In this document: piece by piece, positions 47,103 through 55,120 of the stretch
Layout of the letters: the number at the start of each line of letters is the position of its first letter
How positions within the stretch are numbered: the first letter of the stretch is position 1
NCBI RefSeq assembly: GCF_004000785.1
Contig: NZ_BILX01000019.1
Span: forward strand, 1 to 64,000
Origin: Paenibacillus ehimensis NBRC 15659
GTDB taxonomy: Bacteria > Bacillota > Bacilli > Paenibacillales > NBRC-103111
Length of the DNA stretch: 64,000 bases
Reading direction: 5' to 3'
Position numbers and translations under genes: made by a program
Notes under the pieces: generated by a model
The model's database searches: none
The model's input: the letters and a program-made list of their open reading frames with translations, nothing else
Told to the model about the DNA's origin: nothing

Positions 47103-48224
47103 TTATCTTGATCTCCAGAGCTTCAGAGTCCCGTTTTTTTTTACTTGAGCCTCAACCTCCTCCAAGCTGGCCGTCAAGCCATGGCTTGCGAGCGCATCTT
47201 CCAACAGCTTGATTTCCTCGGAATCGGTTGTGATCTTGTAGATGACTTTATGATAAAGGGATTGTTTCACGGAAGCCCCATCGGCAACCGCATCGGCCCA
47301 GTAGAAATAGGAACGCATACCGGCCACCCCTTTAATCGCATTGGCGCGGGCGGTTTTGTCCAAAATAATAATGGTGTCTGCCAAAACGTCCAGTACGCGT
47401 TCATTCCTGTAACCGGTTTTGGCCATGGCGCGTTCCAGCATCACTTCTTTCGTCGGCAGATCCATCTTTTCCGAGTGCTGAACTCTGTCGCGCAATGCTT
47501 CGTTTAACGGCCTGGCCCCCGCGTAGCTGCGGTTCGTGGTGATGACCGCGATGAAATCCGGATGTCTGCGCACGATTTCCGTGGGAAGATTAATGCTGCC
47601 ATCCAGCTCCAAAGCGGAATTGAGCGCCATTAACACCGCGGCATCCCGAATGACGTTCGGCTCTTGGATTTCCAGAAGATAACCGTTTTGATAAGCTCTG
47701 ACAATCTCGGAAGGATAGAATCGATACTCTACCGCTTCGCCCTCGGTGTTCTCCGCAGCCAGCTTCAGCAGCTGCTTCATCTTGAAAGCCGCCTGCTCCG
47801 GGGCGATTCCTAGAACGTCGGTCAAAATTCCGGCGGCGCTTTGAAACGCGTCGCTCTCGTATAGCGCCTTGAGCGCCGTCCGGTCCGCCGGCTCCAGCTT
47901 CTCCAGCCGCTCCGAGGAAATCACGGGCAGAATCGCGCCGATAATGTCCGATTTATCCATATCCGCAAAGCAGGTGACCTTCGTATACGGAAGCCCGAAA
48001 TTCGCCGACAATGCCTTGGCAACCTGCGTTTTGCCCGAGCCTGCGTCGCCCTCCAACAAAATGTTGGCGATTTTCATCTCGCCCCGGTTCCAGTTGCGCT
48101 TGACTTCGGCACAGATGCGCCGTTCTTCTTCGCTGGCCTTATGCGTCGGCGGCTTTTTCCAGACAAGCGCTTTTTCCGCATCGGTCAGTTGTCTTGCAGG
48201 AGACAATACATAGTCCTGATTCAT
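47103..48224 (-). CDS. MoxR-like AAA+ ATPase
   Basis: The 373-residue ATPase has Walker A ILLEGDAGSGKTQVAKAL (G59-T66), a Walker B-like GYLLEIQEPN in which the usual acidic pair is altered, sensor 1 VITTNRSYAGARPLNEAL and an arginine-finger region ALRDRVQ. It ends shortly after an A9 run (47142-47150). ATG 48224 follows AGGGGAAG, 25 bases after the DUF6530-like gene. With the VWA protein it should form a chaperone-like complex acting on an unknown target. A -1 shift in the A9 run would fuse it to the VWA domain. Confidence 0.88.
   Translation of the reverse strand: MNQDYVLSPARQLTDAEKALVWKKPPTHKASEEERRICAEVKRNWNRGEMKIANILLEGDAGSGKTQVAKALSANFGLPYTKVTCFADMDKSDIIGAILPVISSERLEKLEPADRTALKALYESDAFQSAAGILTDVLGIAPEQAAFKMKQLLKLAAENTEGEAVEYRFYPSEIVRAYQNGYLLEIQEPNVIRDAAVLMALNSALELDGSINLPTEIVRRHPDFIAVITTNRSYAGARPLNEALRDRVQHSEKMDLPTKEVMLERAMAKTGYRNERVLDVLADTIIILDKTARANAIKGVAGMRSYFYWADAVADGASVKQSLYHKVIYKITTDSEEIKLLEDALASHGLTASLEEVEAQVKKNGTLKLWRSR
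47142..47150 (-). other. A9 slippery run joining ATPase and VWA frames
   Basis: In the zero frame the minus strand reads GTA AAA AAA AAC near the ATPase C-terminus. Moving back one base gives AAA AAA AAA CGG and stays open through the acidic linker into the VWA domain. Such runs permit ribosomal or transcriptional slippage. Confidence 0.55.
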
Positions 48225-48249
48225 TCCTGACCACTTCCCCTAATTCAAG

Positions 48250-48729
48250 TTAATACCCCATATCCTTCAAAATTCTGGATAACGTGCGCAGCCGTTCCCC
48301 GATCAGCTCGTCGTCATCGCTCAGCGCCTGATAGAACAGCTTGATATCCTCGTTGATTCGCTCGTTGTCCGTACATATGGCCACGGTCATGGCATCCCCC
48401 TGGAGACCGACCCGGTCGATCACCGGCTCCTGCGGATCATACAGATGCTCATAGCGGTAAGCTTCGCGAAAATGCGCCATCGCCCGGCAAATCAGAATGG
48501 ACAAATCCAGGACACGGTGGAGCGGCAGCTCTTCCGATTGCCGGGACCATTTTTCCCCCGTGTACCGCCATACCTTGGCCGAAATATCGATTTTGCCCCT
48601 GTCATTCCATTGAGCCAATCCCAAGGAAAGCCCCTTGGCATCCGTATTGCGGGCGAACCGGCCGTCAACCTGCTCATAATTTTCGGAAACGACAACGGGC
48701 TTATGCTTTAACGTCGTCGGTATTTTCAT
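48250..48729 (-). CDS. DUF6530-like protein of unknown function
   Basis: The 159-residue protein starts MKIPTTLKHKPVVVSENYEQ and contains DAKGLSLGLAQWNDRGKIDISAKVW and ELPLHRVLDLSILICRAM. I believe this is the family named DUF6530, found in Firmicutes; that label is from memory. It is soluble and without known catalytic motifs. It is the first gene of the operon with the MoxR-like ATPase, so it may be a substrate or adaptor of the ATPase-VWA pair. ATG 48729 follows AGAGGGG. A strong promoter and an 8-base tandem repeat lie upstream. Confidence 0.75.
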   Translation of the reverse strand: MKIPTTLKHKPVVVSENYEQVDGRFARNTDAKGLSLGLAQWNDRGKIDISAKVWRYTGEKWSRQSEELPLHRVLDLSILICRAMAHFREAYRYEHLYDPQEPVIDRVGLQGDAMTVAICTDNERINEDIKLFYQALSDDDELIGERLRTLSRILKDMGY

Positions 48730-48748
48730 GTGATACCCCTCTTTCCAT

Positions 48749-48788
48749 TTACTAAATCACCAAATTACTAATTTACTAAATTACTAAA
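48749..48788 (-). repeat. Five 8-base tandem repeats in the operon leader
   Basis: TTACTAAA-type units start at 48749, 48757 (degenerate TCACCAAA), 48765, 48773 and 48781, an exact 8-base period. They lie between the predicted transcript start and the ribosome site of the DUF6530-like gene, so they would be part of the 5' untranslated mRNA or a repressor array. Confidence 0.65.
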
Positions 48789-48798
48789 TCGCAACTTC

Positions 48799-48827
48799 AT
48801 TGTATCCTTCACTTCACCGAAAGTCAA
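48799..48827 (-). promoter_or_regulatory. Promoter of the DUF6530-AAA-VWA-GIY operon
   Basis: On the minus strand TTGACT (48822-48827), 17 bases and TACAAT (48799-48804) form a near-consensus sigma-A promoter. Confidence 0.75.
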
Positions 48828-48829
48828 TC

Positions 48830-49124
48830 CGTTGGTTGACTTCCGTTATAGCGGGAAAGATTTTTTTGCCGACAGGCAGGCTGTACAATCGGAACAGGCA
48901 GCCAAACGATTGGCAGGAATCCATTCTATTTTGTTAGCACCGTTCATCGATTTTCTACAATTTTGTTAGGCATACACAAATCATATTTAATTGATTCAGA
49001 TAAAATAAAGCCAGAATAATGAAAAAATCCTGCATCATTTTTGTTATTTTAGTTATTGTATTGTTAGCAAAAGCTTGCTATATTTATCTCATTGCGATTT
49101 CTATCTCCATTTTGAGGTGAGCCT
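48830..49124 (+). promoter_or_regulatory. Upstream region of the mannan operon with repeated TTTTGTTAG
   Basis: TTTTGTTAG occurs at 48929-48937 and again at 48961-48969 (32 bases apart, about three helical turns), with related TTGTTA at 49041 and TTGTTAG at 49061-49067. The same word occurs upstream of the solute-binding-protein gene (60100-60108) and the LacI gene (53753-53761), all in the mannan region. They are candidate sites for the YesN-type regulator or the LacI protein. Confidence 0.5.
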
Positions 49125-50102
49125 ATGAACGAGACACAACACTACGTGGCAGGAATGACTTGGGGGTGGACAGGAGTCCGGGGCGAATGGGCGAGCGAGC
49201 GGGCCGGGCATTCCCTGAAGGAAATGAAAGAGAAGCTTCATGTGAACTGGGTTACTGTAGCTTTCGCGGCCCATCAGGATCATCCCCAGTCTACCGTCAT
49301 CTCCTTTGAAGAAGCGCCGACCGTTACCGACGATGAAGTCCGCTGGGCGATCGGCCGATCCAAGGAGCTGGGACTGAAGGTATGTCTTAAGCCTGTCGTC
49401 AACTGCAAGGATGGCACCTGGAGAGCTCACATCAATTTTTTTGACATGGATGTGCCTTGCGAGCCGAAGTGGTCCGATTGGTTCGCTGCGTATACCCGCT
49501 TCATTCTCCATTATGCGCAAATCGCCGAAGAAACCGGCTGCGAATTATTTTGCATCGGCTGCGAGATGGTCCAGACCGACCGCCGCGAGCGGGAATGGCG
49601 GCAGCTGATCGCGGAAGTCCGGAAGGTCTATTCCGGGCCGATTACGTATAACTGCGACAAATACCAGGAAGATCACGTCTCCTGGTGGGATGCCGTCGAC
49701 ATCATTTCCTCCAGCGGCTATTATCCGATCGGCGAATGGGAGCGGCAGCTCGACCGCATCGAAACCGTCGTGCGGCGGCACGGGAAGCCGTTCTTTTTCA
49801 TGGAAGCCGGGTGCCCGAGCCGGGAGGGCTCGCAGTTTCTGCCGAACGATTGGGGGCTGCAAGGCTCTCCTAGCGAAGAGGTTCAGGAGCGGTACTATGA
49901 AGCGATGTTCGAAGCCTGCGAGAAGCGCGGCTGGGTGGGAGGCTTCATGCTGTGGGATTGGCCGGCGCACCTTTACGACCGGGGCTCCGCAGCCTTGAAT
50001 GACGACTACTGCATGTACGGCAAACGCGCCGAGCAGACCGTCAGGCGGTATTACAAGAACAAACAAACGTTAGCCTCTGCCGATGCTTTAAACGACGAAT
50101 AG
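49125..50102 (+). CDS. GH113 endo-beta-1,4-mannanase, cytoplasmic
   Basis: The 325-residue TIM-barrel glycosidase begins YVAGMTWGWTGVRGEW and carries two catalytic glutamates in the expected places: E147 in LFCIGCEMVQ (acid/base) and E227 in PFFFMEAGCPS (nucleophile). Their spacing of 80 agrees with what I recall for the Alicyclobacillus GH113 mannanase. No signal peptide is present, so it should cut imported manno-oligosaccharides to mannobiose. ATG 49125 follows GAGGTGAG. It heads an operon with an epimerase and a phosphorylase. Confidence 0.88.
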   Translation: MNETQHYVAGMTWGWTGVRGEWASERAGHSLKEMKEKLHVNWVTVAFAAHQDHPQSTVISFEEAPTVTDDEVRWAIGRSKELGLKVCLKPVVNCKDGTWRAHINFFDMDVPCEPKWSDWFAAYTRFILHYAQIAEETGCELFCIGCEMVQTDRREREWRQLIAEVRKVYSGPITYNCDKYQEDHVSWWDAVDIISSSGYYPIGEWERQLDRIETVVRRHGKPFFFMEAGCPSREGSQFLPNDWGLQGSPSEEVQERYYEAMFEACEKRGWVGGFMLWDWPAHLYDRGSAALNDDYCMYGKRAEQTVRRYYKNKQTLASADALNDE

Positions 50103-50116
50103 AAAGGTGAATGCTC

Positions 50117-51331
50117 ATGCGGCTCAGCGAACTTCGAAATTCCTGGCTCCCCGAAGTGGAAAAGGAAGTTAAGGATAACATTCTCGCCTTCTGGTTAAAG
50201 CATTCCTTCGACGCCAAGAACGGAGGCTTCCTGGGGGAAATCAGCAGCGATCTTACCCCTCTGGAAGAGGCAGAGAAAAGTCTTGTGCTCAACGCCCGTA
50301 TCCTGTGGACGTTTTCCTCCGCTTACCGAATCTTTCAAGCTCCCGCTTATCTGGAAGCGGCCCGCCGGGCCTATTCCTACCTCAACGACCGCTTTACGGA
50401 CCGCGAGCACGGCGGGTTGTTCTGGACGGTCGACGCCAAGGGCCGGCCTGCCCAGACGAAAAAACAGGTGTACGGTCAGGCGTTCGCCATCTACGCTTAT
50501 GCGGAATATTACCGCGCGACGGCCGTGCCGGACGCTTTGGAACGGGCCGTGAAGCTGTTCCATCTGCTGGAGAAGCACAGCTTTGATCCCGTGTTCCAGG
50601 GCTATGTGGAAGCTTTATCGCGCACCTGGGAAAATACCGATGACCTCAGCCTGAGCGGCAAGGATCTGAACGAAAAAAAATCCATGAACACGCATCTTCA
50701 TGTCATGGAGGCCTATACGAATCTTTACCGGGTGTATCCGAGCGAGGAACTGGCCCGGCAGCTGAAGGCGCTGATCGAAGTGACTCTGGAGCATATCGTC
50801 GATCAGAAAACCGCCCATTTTCTGCTGTTTTTCGACGAAGCCTGGCGCTCCAAATGCGGTCACGTCTCCTACGGTCACGATATCGAGGGAAGCTGGCTGC
50901 TGGTGGAGGCCGCCGAGGTATTGGGCGATGCCGTGCTGCTCGAACAGGTGAAAGCCATCGCCGTTCGCATGGCGGAAGCGACGTACCGCGAAGGCATCGA
51001 CACGGATGGCGGGCTCTGGAACGAAGCCGATGCCCAAGGGAACCTGCTTGATTCAAATAAAGACTGGTGGCCTCAAGCCGAGTCCGTCGTCGGCTTCTTC
51101 AACGCCTACCAGTTGACCGGCGAGGAGAAATACTTGAACGCTTCTCTGGCCTCCTGGACGTTCATCGAGCATTATATGGTGGACCGGCGGCATGGAGAAT
51201 GGTATTGGGGGGTCACCCGGGACCGCAGACCGATAGTCGAGCAGCCCAAGGTTGGCGCCTGGAAATGTCCTTATCACAACGCCCGGGCCTGCTTTGAAAT
51301 CATCGAACGCTTTAACGATATCCATAAATGA
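50117..51331 (+). CDS. Cellobiose/mannobiose 2-epimerase
   Basis: The 404-residue (alpha/alpha)6-barrel enzyme of the N-acylglucosamine 2-epimerase family converts beta-1,4-mannobiose to mannosylglucose. Conserved parts are GGFLGEI near the start, [44 protein letters not shown] and [18 protein letters not shown], with the His residues that act as acid/base. ATG 50117 has AAAGGTGA at a good distance; ATG 50111 is too close to it. It lies between the mannanase and the mannosylglucose phosphorylase, which fixes its pathway role. Confidence 0.92.
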   Translation: MRLSELRNSWLPEVEKEVKDNILAFWLKHSFDAKNGGFLGEISSDLTPLEEAEKSLVLNARILWTFSSAYRIFQAPAYLEAARRAYSYLNDRFTDREHGGLFWTVDAKGRPAQTKKQVYGQAFAIYAYAEYYRATAVPDALERAVKLFHLLEKHSFDPVFQGYVEALSRTWENTDDLSLSGKDLNEKKSMNTHLHVMEAYTNLYRVYPSEELARQLKALIEVTLEHIVDQKTAHFLLFFDEAWRSKCGHVSYGHDIEGSWLLVEAAEVLGDAVLLEQVKAIAVRMAEATYREGIDTDGGLWNEADAQGNLLDSNKDWWPQAESVVGFFNAYQLTGEEKYLNASLASWTFIEHYMVDRRHGEWYWGVTRDRRPIVEQPKVGAWKCPYHNARACFEIIERFNDIHK

Positions 51332-51343
51332 GGAGGATCACCC

Positions 51344-52525
51344 ATGAATTCGCTTTTTGAGCAGAGAAAACAGGCGCTTGAGCGCGAGTATGAAGCTTTA
51401 ATTCACCGCAAGAACGAGAAGCTGGCGCCGGGCAACGGGATCTATGACCGCTATCGGTATCCGGTCCTGACCGCCGGGCATGCGCCGCTGATCTGGAAGT
51501 ACGATTTCAACCCCGGGACGAATCCGTATTTTATGGAGCGTCTCGGCGTCAACGCCGTATTCAATCCGGGGGCGATCGAGCTGGACGGCCGTTTCTATCT
51601 GGTAGCCCGCGTGGAAGGCGCAGACCGTAAGTCGTTCTTCGCTGTTGCCGAAAGCGAAAGCGGGACGGAGGGCTTTCGCTTCTGGGACCGCCCTGTCGTC
51701 CTGCCGGAAACCGAAGATCCCGATATCAACGTATACGACATGCGTTTGGTGAAGCATGAAGACGGCTGGATTTACGGCCTCTTCTGCACGGAGCGCAAAG
51801 ATCCGGCTGCGCCTGCGGGCGATCTGTCCAGCGCCGTCGCCCAGTGCGGAATCGCGCGGACGAAGGATCTCCGTTCGTGGGAGCGCCTCGCCGATCTTAA
51901 AACCAAATCCAATCAGCAGCGCAACGTTGTGCTCCATCCCGAATTTATCGATGGCCAGTATGCATTCTACACCCGTCCACAAGACGGCTTCATCGATACG
52001 GGTTCCGGCGGCGGAATCGGTTGGGGCCTGTCCGCGTCGATAGAACAGGCCGTCATTGAGAACGAAGTAATCATTGACCGGCGCCACTACCATACGATCA
52101 AGGAAGTCAAGAACGGCCAAGGTCCGGCTCCTATCAAGACGCCGAAGGGCTGGCTGCATATCGCTCATGGCGTGCGTGGAACGGCTGCCGGTCTTCGTTA
52201 TGTGCTGTACGCTTTCCTGACCGACCTGAACGAGCCGCATAAGGTCACGCACAGCCCGGGCGGCCACTTGATCGCTCCCGAGGGCGAGGAACGGATCGGC
52301 GATGTGTCCAACGTGGTATTCAGCAACGGGGTTATCGCACGCGATAACGGAGACGTCTACCTCTATTACGCCTCCTCGGATACCCGCTGCCATGTCGCTA
52401 CCACCACGGTGGACCAACTGCTCGATTATGTGCTTCATACCCCGGAAGATCCGCTTCGTTCCTATGCTTGCGTGGCGCAGCGGATGGCACTCATCGATAA
52501 CAATTTGCAGCTAATGAATGGATAG
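51344..52525 (+). CDS. GH130 4-O-beta-D-mannosyl-D-glucose phosphorylase
   Basis: The 393-residue beta-propeller enzyme cleaves mannosylglucose with phosphate to mannose-1-phosphate and glucose. Family signs are [47 protein letters not shown] with the catalytic Asp, QNVVLHPEF-like [21 protein letters not shown], and the C-terminal [18 protein letters not shown]. The N-terminal helix ([20 protein letters not shown]) is typical of the mannosylglucose phosphorylase subgroup. It completes the mannobiose pathway with the two preceding genes; the gap to the epimerase is 12 bases. Confidence 0.93.
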   Translation: MNSLFEQRKQALEREYEALIHRKNEKLAPGNGIYDRYRYPVLTAGHAPLIWKYDFNPGTNPYFMERLGVNAVFNPGAIELDGRFYLVARVEGADRKSFFAVAESESGTEGFRFWDRPVVLPETEDPDINVYDMRLVKHEDGWIYGLFCTERKDPAAPAGDLSSAVAQCGIARTKDLRSWERLADLKTKSNQQRNVVLHPEFIDGQYAFYTRPQDGFIDTGSGGGIGWGLSASIEQAVIENEVIIDRRHYHTIKEVKNGQGPAPIKTPKGWLHIAHGVRGTAAGLRYVLYAFLTDLNEPHKVTHSPGGHLIAPEGEERIGDVSNVVFSNGVIARDNGDVYLYYASSDTRCHVATTTVDQLLDYVLHTPEDPLRSYACVAQRMALIDNNLQLMNG

Positions 52526-52574
52526 GACCCGCTGCGGACATGAATCCATTCGAATCGCATTCCGTGCAATACGA

Positions 52575-52605
52575 AGAACCCTTTGGCACCTATCCAAAGG
52601 GTTCT
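52575..52605. terminator. Terminator between mannan operon and LacI gene
   Basis: AGAACCCTTTGG (52575-52586) and CCAAAGGGTTCT (52594-52605) form a perfect 12-base stem between two convergent genes. T-runs are weak on both sides, so it may work in both directions. Confidence 0.75.
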
Positions 52606-52623
52606 CAATGCTTTATCCACATA

Positions 52624-53688
52624 TCAGGCGTTGTCCGTCTTAACCGCCCCTGCCGTAGATTCCCGAAACATCACTTCACCCGATAGCAGAAGCTTCTCGA
52701 TAACGTCCTCATTTCTGGAAACCCGTTCGAACAGCTTCTCCACGGCTCTTGCCCCCATCAGCTCCTTCGGCACGTTCACGGTAGTCAAAGAAGGAGTGGT
52801 CCGATAGGAATTTTCAATATTATCGAAGCCGCTTACCGACACGTCCTCAGGCACCTTGTACTCCATTTGCTGCAGTACTTGGATCGTATCCAGCGCAATG
52901 GTATCGTTCGCGCAGACAAAAGCCGTGGGCATGGCCTTCCGCCGGCGCAAACTTTCGAACGCTTCCCGGATCTGTTCGCCAAACACTTCGTACCCCTCCA
53001 GCCGGATCAGCAGCGAAGCGGAAGTATCGGACACGAGCCCCTGCTCCTCCACCGCGCTGCGAAATCCGGTCCAGCGGTCGTAGAAGCTGCGGGAGTAGCG
53101 CGGATCCCCAACGAACATCAAACGGCTGTGGCCAATGCCGATCAAATGATTCGTCAGACGATGCATCGAATCGTAATTGTTAACAAAGACCGTGTCCGAG
53201 GGAATTAAGCCATCCTCGTGATCCACGAGTACAAATGGAACATGAAGACGTCGAACCTCCAGAAGAACGGAGCTCGATATCTCTCCGACCCCGATCAATC
53301 CAAGAATACCGTTTGGATTCAATGCCTGCAAAAGATGATCCGCACTCTGTTCCATCACGATCATCATGCCGAGACCGGCGGCCTCCAATCTGGCCTTGAT
53401 CCCGTCCAGAATCCGTCCCCAGTAAAGGGATTCCTTCGTTTGAAAGCGGACATTGGGCATAAGCACCAGCACGGACTGCTTGGAGGCGCCTTCGGGTGAA
53501 GCATCCGACAGCTTCGGAGGAAGGTAGGGCTTCGTATTGGCAAAATAGCCAAGCTGCGCTGCCGCTTTAATAACCTTCTCTTTCGTAGACTCGCTTACGC
53601 CGCCTTTACCTGACAGCGCTTTGGACACAACAAATTTGGAAACCCCCATATAATCCGCAATTTGCTGCATGGTTACTTTCTTCGCCAT
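52624..53688 (-). CDS. LacI family regulator of the mannan region
   Basis: The 354-residue protein has the LacI helix-turn-helix MAKKVTMQQIADYMGVSKFVVSKALSGKGG and a sugar-binding domain with GVGEISSSVLLEVRRLHVPFVLVDHE and CANDTIALDTIQVLQQM. It is convergent with the mannosylglucose phosphorylase gene and lies behind the binding-protein/kinase genes on the minus strand. It probably controls the mannanase operon or the transporter in response to a mannoside. A minus-strand TATAAT at 53727-53732 suggests its own promoter. Confidence 0.88.
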   Translation of the reverse strand: MAKKVTMQQIADYMGVSKFVVSKALSGKGGVSESTKEKVIKAAAQLGYFANTKPYLPPKLSDASPEGASKQSVLVLMPNVRFQTKESLYWGRILDGIKARLEAAGLGMMIVMEQSADHLLQALNPNGILGLIGVGEISSSVLLEVRRLHVPFVLVDHEDGLIPSDTVFVNNYDSMHRLTNHLIGIGHSRLMFVGDPRYSRSFYDRWTGFRSAVEEQGLVSDTSASLLIRLEGYEVFGEQIREAFESLRRRKAMPTAFVCANDTIALDTIQVLQQMEYKVPEDVSVSGFDNIENSYRTTPSLTTVNVPKELMGARAVEKLFERVSRNEDVIEKLLLSGEVMFRESTAGAVKTDNA

Positions 53689-53780
53689 TCCTCTGCACCA
53701 ACCTAATTTCTATGATCATACCTCCCATTATAACACGGTTAGCGTCTTTCCCCTAACAAAAATACATTTTGATCGTCTTG

Positions 53781-55094
53781 TTACATTCTGCGCGCACGGC
53801 TCTCCATGGCGCGGGCCCGGTTCGCCTTCCAGCTGGCATTCAGCTCGCCGAATGCCGCCGGCAACCGCTCCGCGACAGCCGCGCGTTGCAGGTATGCTCC
53901 CCTATAGAAATCGATCTTCGCCTTGTTGCCGATCTCATACCACAGCGACGAGGATGGGGAATTTTCGATTATGGAAGGCCGGGATGAGAAAAACTCTTCC
54001 AATTGCGGAAGCCGAGGAACCTTCTTTTTCTGGGGCGGTATGAATCCGGACCGTTCCGCATAGTCGGATTCCTCGATCAGGAATCGGATCCAAGCCTTGG
54101 CCGTCTCCTTGTTTTTGCTGTTTTTGCTTACGGCATAAAACCAGTCCGTATTCATTAGCACATGATAGGAGCCGCTGTTATCGTAAGGAAACGGGATGTA
54201 CCCGACATCTTGCGGCAAGGCGCCTGCCTGCTCCAGCTGCCTTATCATCCAGTTCCCCATAAAAAACATGCCTGCGTTCCCCTGAGCGAATTCACTTTTG
54301 GACACCTCCCACAGGTTCGTCTGCAGGTCGGCCTCCACATAACCCTTCCGCATCAGCGTCTGAAGAATCGTAAGCGACCGCCCGAACTCGTTGTCCATTC
54401 GGAACGGCTCGTCGGTTTCGGTCATGGAATTCAAATAATTGCCTTTACCGCTCATCATCGTGGCGAGCACTTCGCCCCACTGCTTCAGCGGCCACTGCGC
54501 GCCATAATTGATGTAAAAGGGCGTGATTCCGGCCTTCTTCAGCTTCTCGCAAGCCTCGTATAATTCATCAAGCGTTCTTGGAACCGATGCGATCCCCGCT
54601 TTGGCGAAAGCTTTCTTATTGTAGATGATCCCCTCGGTGGATACGCCGGAAACAATTCCGTATACATTGCCGAGGTGAGACTTATAGTCTTTGAAATAAA
54701 GGTCTCCGAGCTGGTCTGCCGTGTCATTCAGCTTCTCAAAAAAATCTCCCAAGTGCTCCTGCGCGATATTCCCCGGAATGAGCAGCACATCCCCGGCATC
54801 CCCGGTCGTCAGACGGAAGCGAATATCGCTCTCATAATCGACGATCGGTTCAAACACAACCTCCTGCACCTCGGGATGCCTGTCCCGGAACGCTTGGGCA
54901 TATCTGTCGAACGTCCCGTCTTCCACGAGGTCCACGCGATGGGTCGATACCGTTAACCGGCCGTTCGCCTTGGCGGAATCGGCAGTTTTGCCAGGGTCAG
55001 GAGCCGGCCGGATGGATGGCTGCCCGATGTCGCCCGCATTCGTACAGGCGGAAATCAGCAGCAGGATAATCAACAGGAGCAATCCCCTTCGCAT
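53781..55094 (-). CDS. Solute-binding lipoprotein in the sensor operon (SBP1)
   Basis: The 437-residue protein has a lipobox (LLLIILLLISAC) and the fold of ABC sugar-binding proteins (GDVLLIPGNIAQEHLGDFFEKL, NVYGIVSGVSTEGIIYNKKAF, GMFFMGNWMIRQLEQ). It is clearly paralogous to SBP2 at 58678-59976 over its whole length. It lies 26 bases behind the YesN-type regulator gene, so it is cotranscribed with the kinase and regulator. This suggests it presents ligand to the kinase (three-component sensing) and may not serve transport. Confidence 0.86.
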   Translation of the reverse strand: MRRGLLLLIILLLISACTNAGDIGQPSIRPAPDPGKTADSAKANGRLTVSTHRVDLVEDGTFDRYAQAFRDRHPEVQEVVFEPIVDYESDIRFRLTTGDAGDVLLIPGNIAQEHLGDFFEKLNDTADQLGDLYFKDYKSHLGNVYGIVSGVSTEGIIYNKKAFAKAGIASVPRTLDELYEACEKLKKAGITPFYINYGAQWPLKQWGEVLATMMSGKGNYLNSMTETDEPFRMDNEFGRSLTILQTLMRKGYVEADLQTNLWEVSKSEFAQGNAGMFFMGNWMIRQLEQAGALPQDVGYIPFPYDNSGSYHVLMNTDWFYAVSKNSKNKETAKAWIRFLIEESDYAERSGFIPPQKKKVPRLPQLEEFFSSRPSIIENSPSSSLWYEIGNKAKIDFYRGAYLQRAAVAERLPAAFGELNASWKANRARAMESRARRM

Positions 55095-55120
55095 ATACGG
55101 TCTGCCGCCCCCATTTCTTT

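Noticed and set aside
48749-48788. CRISPR-like short repeat array
   Set aside because: The unit is only 8 bases with no spacers and no cas genes nearby; it is recorded as a tandem repeat.
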